Position numbers and translations under genes: made by a program
The notes under the pieces: generated by a model
The model's database searches: none
The model's input: the letters and a program-made list of their open reading frames with translations, nothing else
What the model was told of the DNA's origin: nothing
Shown: positions 62,893 to 64,000 of the stretch, in pieces
How positions within the stretch are numbered: position 1 is the first letter of the stretch
How the letters are laid out: each line of letters opens with the position of its first letter
Assembly: GCA_040752975.1 (NCBI GenBank)
Contig: JBFMHF010000015.1
Location: forward strand, 1-64,000
Direction of reading: 5' to 3'
Length of the DNA: 64,000 nt
Source: JADLDB01 sp040752975
GTDB lineage: Bacteria > Myxococcota > Myxococcia > Myxococcales > Myxococcaceae

Positions 62893-64000
62893 ATGCAATG
62901 GCTCGCTGAAGTCTGCGTGAAGCGGCCCGTCTTCGCGACGGTGCTGTCGCTCGTCATCCTCGTCGTCGGCGGCGTCTTCTACGCCCAGCTGGGCGTCGAT
63001 CAGTTCCCGAAGATCGACTTCCCCGTCGTTCTCGTCACCACCGTCATGCCGGGCAGCTCGCCCGAGGACATGGAGCGCGACGTCTCGGAGCCGCTGGAAG
63101 CCGCCGTCAACACGCTGTCGGGTGTGGACGAGCTGCGCAGCATGTCGTCGGAGGGCGTGTCCAGCGTCATCATCCAGTTCGTCCTCGAGAAGAACGTGGA
63201 CGTGGCGGCGCAGGAGGTGCAGCAGAAGATCAACCTCGCGCTGCCCACGCTGCCCCGCGGCATCGACCCGCCGGTGGTGATGAAGTTCGACCCCGACGCC
63301 CAGCCCATCCTCTTCGTCGCGCTGCGGGCGCCCGGGAAGGACGTCGCGGACATCACCGACCTCGCCGATCGCATCGTCAAGCGCCGCCTCGAGACGGTCA
63401 ACGGAGTCGGGCAGGCCACCATCATCGGCGGGCGCAAGCGCCAGGTGAACGTGCTGGTCGACCCGGTGAAGCTCAAGGGCCTGGGCATCAGCCCGCTGGA
63501 GGTGGCCGGCGCCATCAACGCGCAGAACATCACCCTGCCGGGCGGCCGGGTGGACGTGAGCCGCGACTACCTGTCGGTGCGCGTCGTCGGGCGCGTCCGC
63601 TCGGTGGACGAGCTCAAGTCGATCATCGTGCGCGATCAGCAGGGCCGCGCGGTGCGCCTGGACGAGCTCGCCACGGTACAGGACAGCGTGGAAGACGCGG
63701 ACTCCGGCGCCTTCTGGAACGGCGAGCGCACGGTGCTGGTGGCCATTCGCAAGCAGTCTGGCACCAACACGGTGGCCGTGGCCGAGGCGGCGAAGGAGCG
63801 GCTGGCCGACATTCAGAAGGAGCTGCCCGCCGGGTACACCCTGGAGGTCCAGCGCGACGGATCAGCGGTGATCAAGACGGCGGCAGACGCGGTGAAGGAG
63901 CACCTGGTGCTCGGCGCCATCTTCGCCGCCATCGTCGTGCTGCTGTTCCTGGGCAACCTGCGCAGCACCATCATCGCGGCGCTGGCGATCCCCACGTCCA
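62893..64000 (+). CDS. RND multidrug efflux transporter (AcrB family), 3' truncated by window edge
   Basis: At least 369 codons, open to the end of the window. ATG 62893 follows GAGGA. The N-terminus has TM1 ('PVFATVLSLVILVVGGVF'), then the pore-domain pattern 'DQFPKIDFPVV', 'EDMERDVSEPLEAAVNTLSG', 'NVDVAAQEVQQKI', and 'VDELRSMSSEGVS'. The next membrane block begins 'VLGAIFAAIVVLLFLGN'. It is an inner-membrane proton-driven exporter, and drug or solvent extrusion is likely; the proton-relay Asp residues lie beyond the window. It is expressed with the adaptor 21 bases upstream and controlled by TetR. Confidence 0.93.
   Translation, partial: MQWLAEVCVKRPVFATVLSLVILVVGGVFYAQLGVDQFPKIDFPVVLVTTVMPGSSPEDMERDVSEPLEAAVNTLSGVDELRSMSSEGVSSVIIQFVLEKNVDVAAQEVQQKINLALPTLPRGIDPPVVMKFDPDAQPILFVALRAPGKDVADITDLADRIVKRRLETVNGVGQATIIGGRKRQVNVLVDPVKLKGLGISPLEVAGAINAQNITLPGGRVDVSRDYLSVRVVGRVRSVDELKSIIVRDQQGRAVRLDELATVQDSVEDADSGAFWNGERTVLVAIRKQSGTNTVAVAEAAKERLADIQKELPAGYTLEVQRDGSAVIKTAADAVKEHLVLGAIFAAIVVLLFLGNLRSTIIAALAIPTS

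Overview
The window is a contiguous piece of chromosome from a very GC-rich Gram-negative bacterium, almost certainly a myxobacterium (Myxococcota, Myxococcaceae/Archangiaceae-like). The evidence is several lipoproteins carrying long Gly/Asp/Ala-rich 'GGX' linkers after the lipidated Cys, a MYXO-CTERM-type C-terminal sorting tail, eukaryotic-type Ser/Thr kinases and a pseudokinase, multi-sensor histidine kinases, and a TolQ/TolR-type motor operon resembling the AglRQS gliding motor. No rRNA, tRNA, CRISPR array, insertion sequence or phage gene was recognised.

Layout. 1-8.2 kb: the end of a Gly-rich protein, a Sel1-repeat protein, uracil-DNA glycosylase, a lone receiver protein, two overlapping sensor kinase genes (the first lacks an ATPase domain) and a GspE-N-terminal-domain protein. 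8.3-11.9 kb: an ExbB/TolQ-ExbD-ExbD operon with a visible promoter and terminator, then a Lon-substrate-binding-domain protein and a START-like exported protein. 12-16.5 kb: metK, a PilZ protein with a 72-bp tandem repeat, uppP and a Nudix hydrolase. 16.5-23.2 kb: an AAA/TPR protein with a degenerate P-loop, sthA, an HD hydrolase and a Cache-sensor Ser/Thr kinase. 23.3-27.4 kb: two divergent peptidoglycan-binding/hydrolase genes and a large Cys-rich lipoprotein. 27.7-36 kb: a GT-C mannosyltransferase, GDP-mannose pyrophosphorylase, a VapBC module, a lipid kinase, an FMN reductase, an esterase lipoprotein, a lamin-tail lipoprotein and a ROK kinase.

36-50 kb is rich in exported and cell-wall-active proteins: two M15 (VanY-like) peptidases, one with Cys-rich repeats plus MYXO-CTERM, an MltB-like transglycosylase, a calpain-like protease next to a beta-helix protein, DUF4214 proteins, and a haem/copper monooxygenase lipoprotein. 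A five-copy 20-bp repeat lies at 39.05-39.25 kb. Three proteins here and at 24 kb appear to share a small helical N-terminal module fused to different C-termini.

50-54 kb: a membrane-anchored pseudokinase, then a two-gene cassette (AAA ATPase plus TOPRIM-like DUF4276 protein, ATGA overlap, locally AT-richer) that looks like a PARIS/OLD-type anti-phage system. This cassette is the best candidate here for an undescribed system. 54-60.5 kb: a fatty acid hydroxylase, small exported proteins, a DUF2306 membrane protein, an SH3-domain protein and a c-type cytochrome group (multihaem NapC/NrfH-like, monohaem and dihaem). 60.5-64 kb: a GNAT enzyme and a TetR-controlled RND efflux operon that runs off the right edge.
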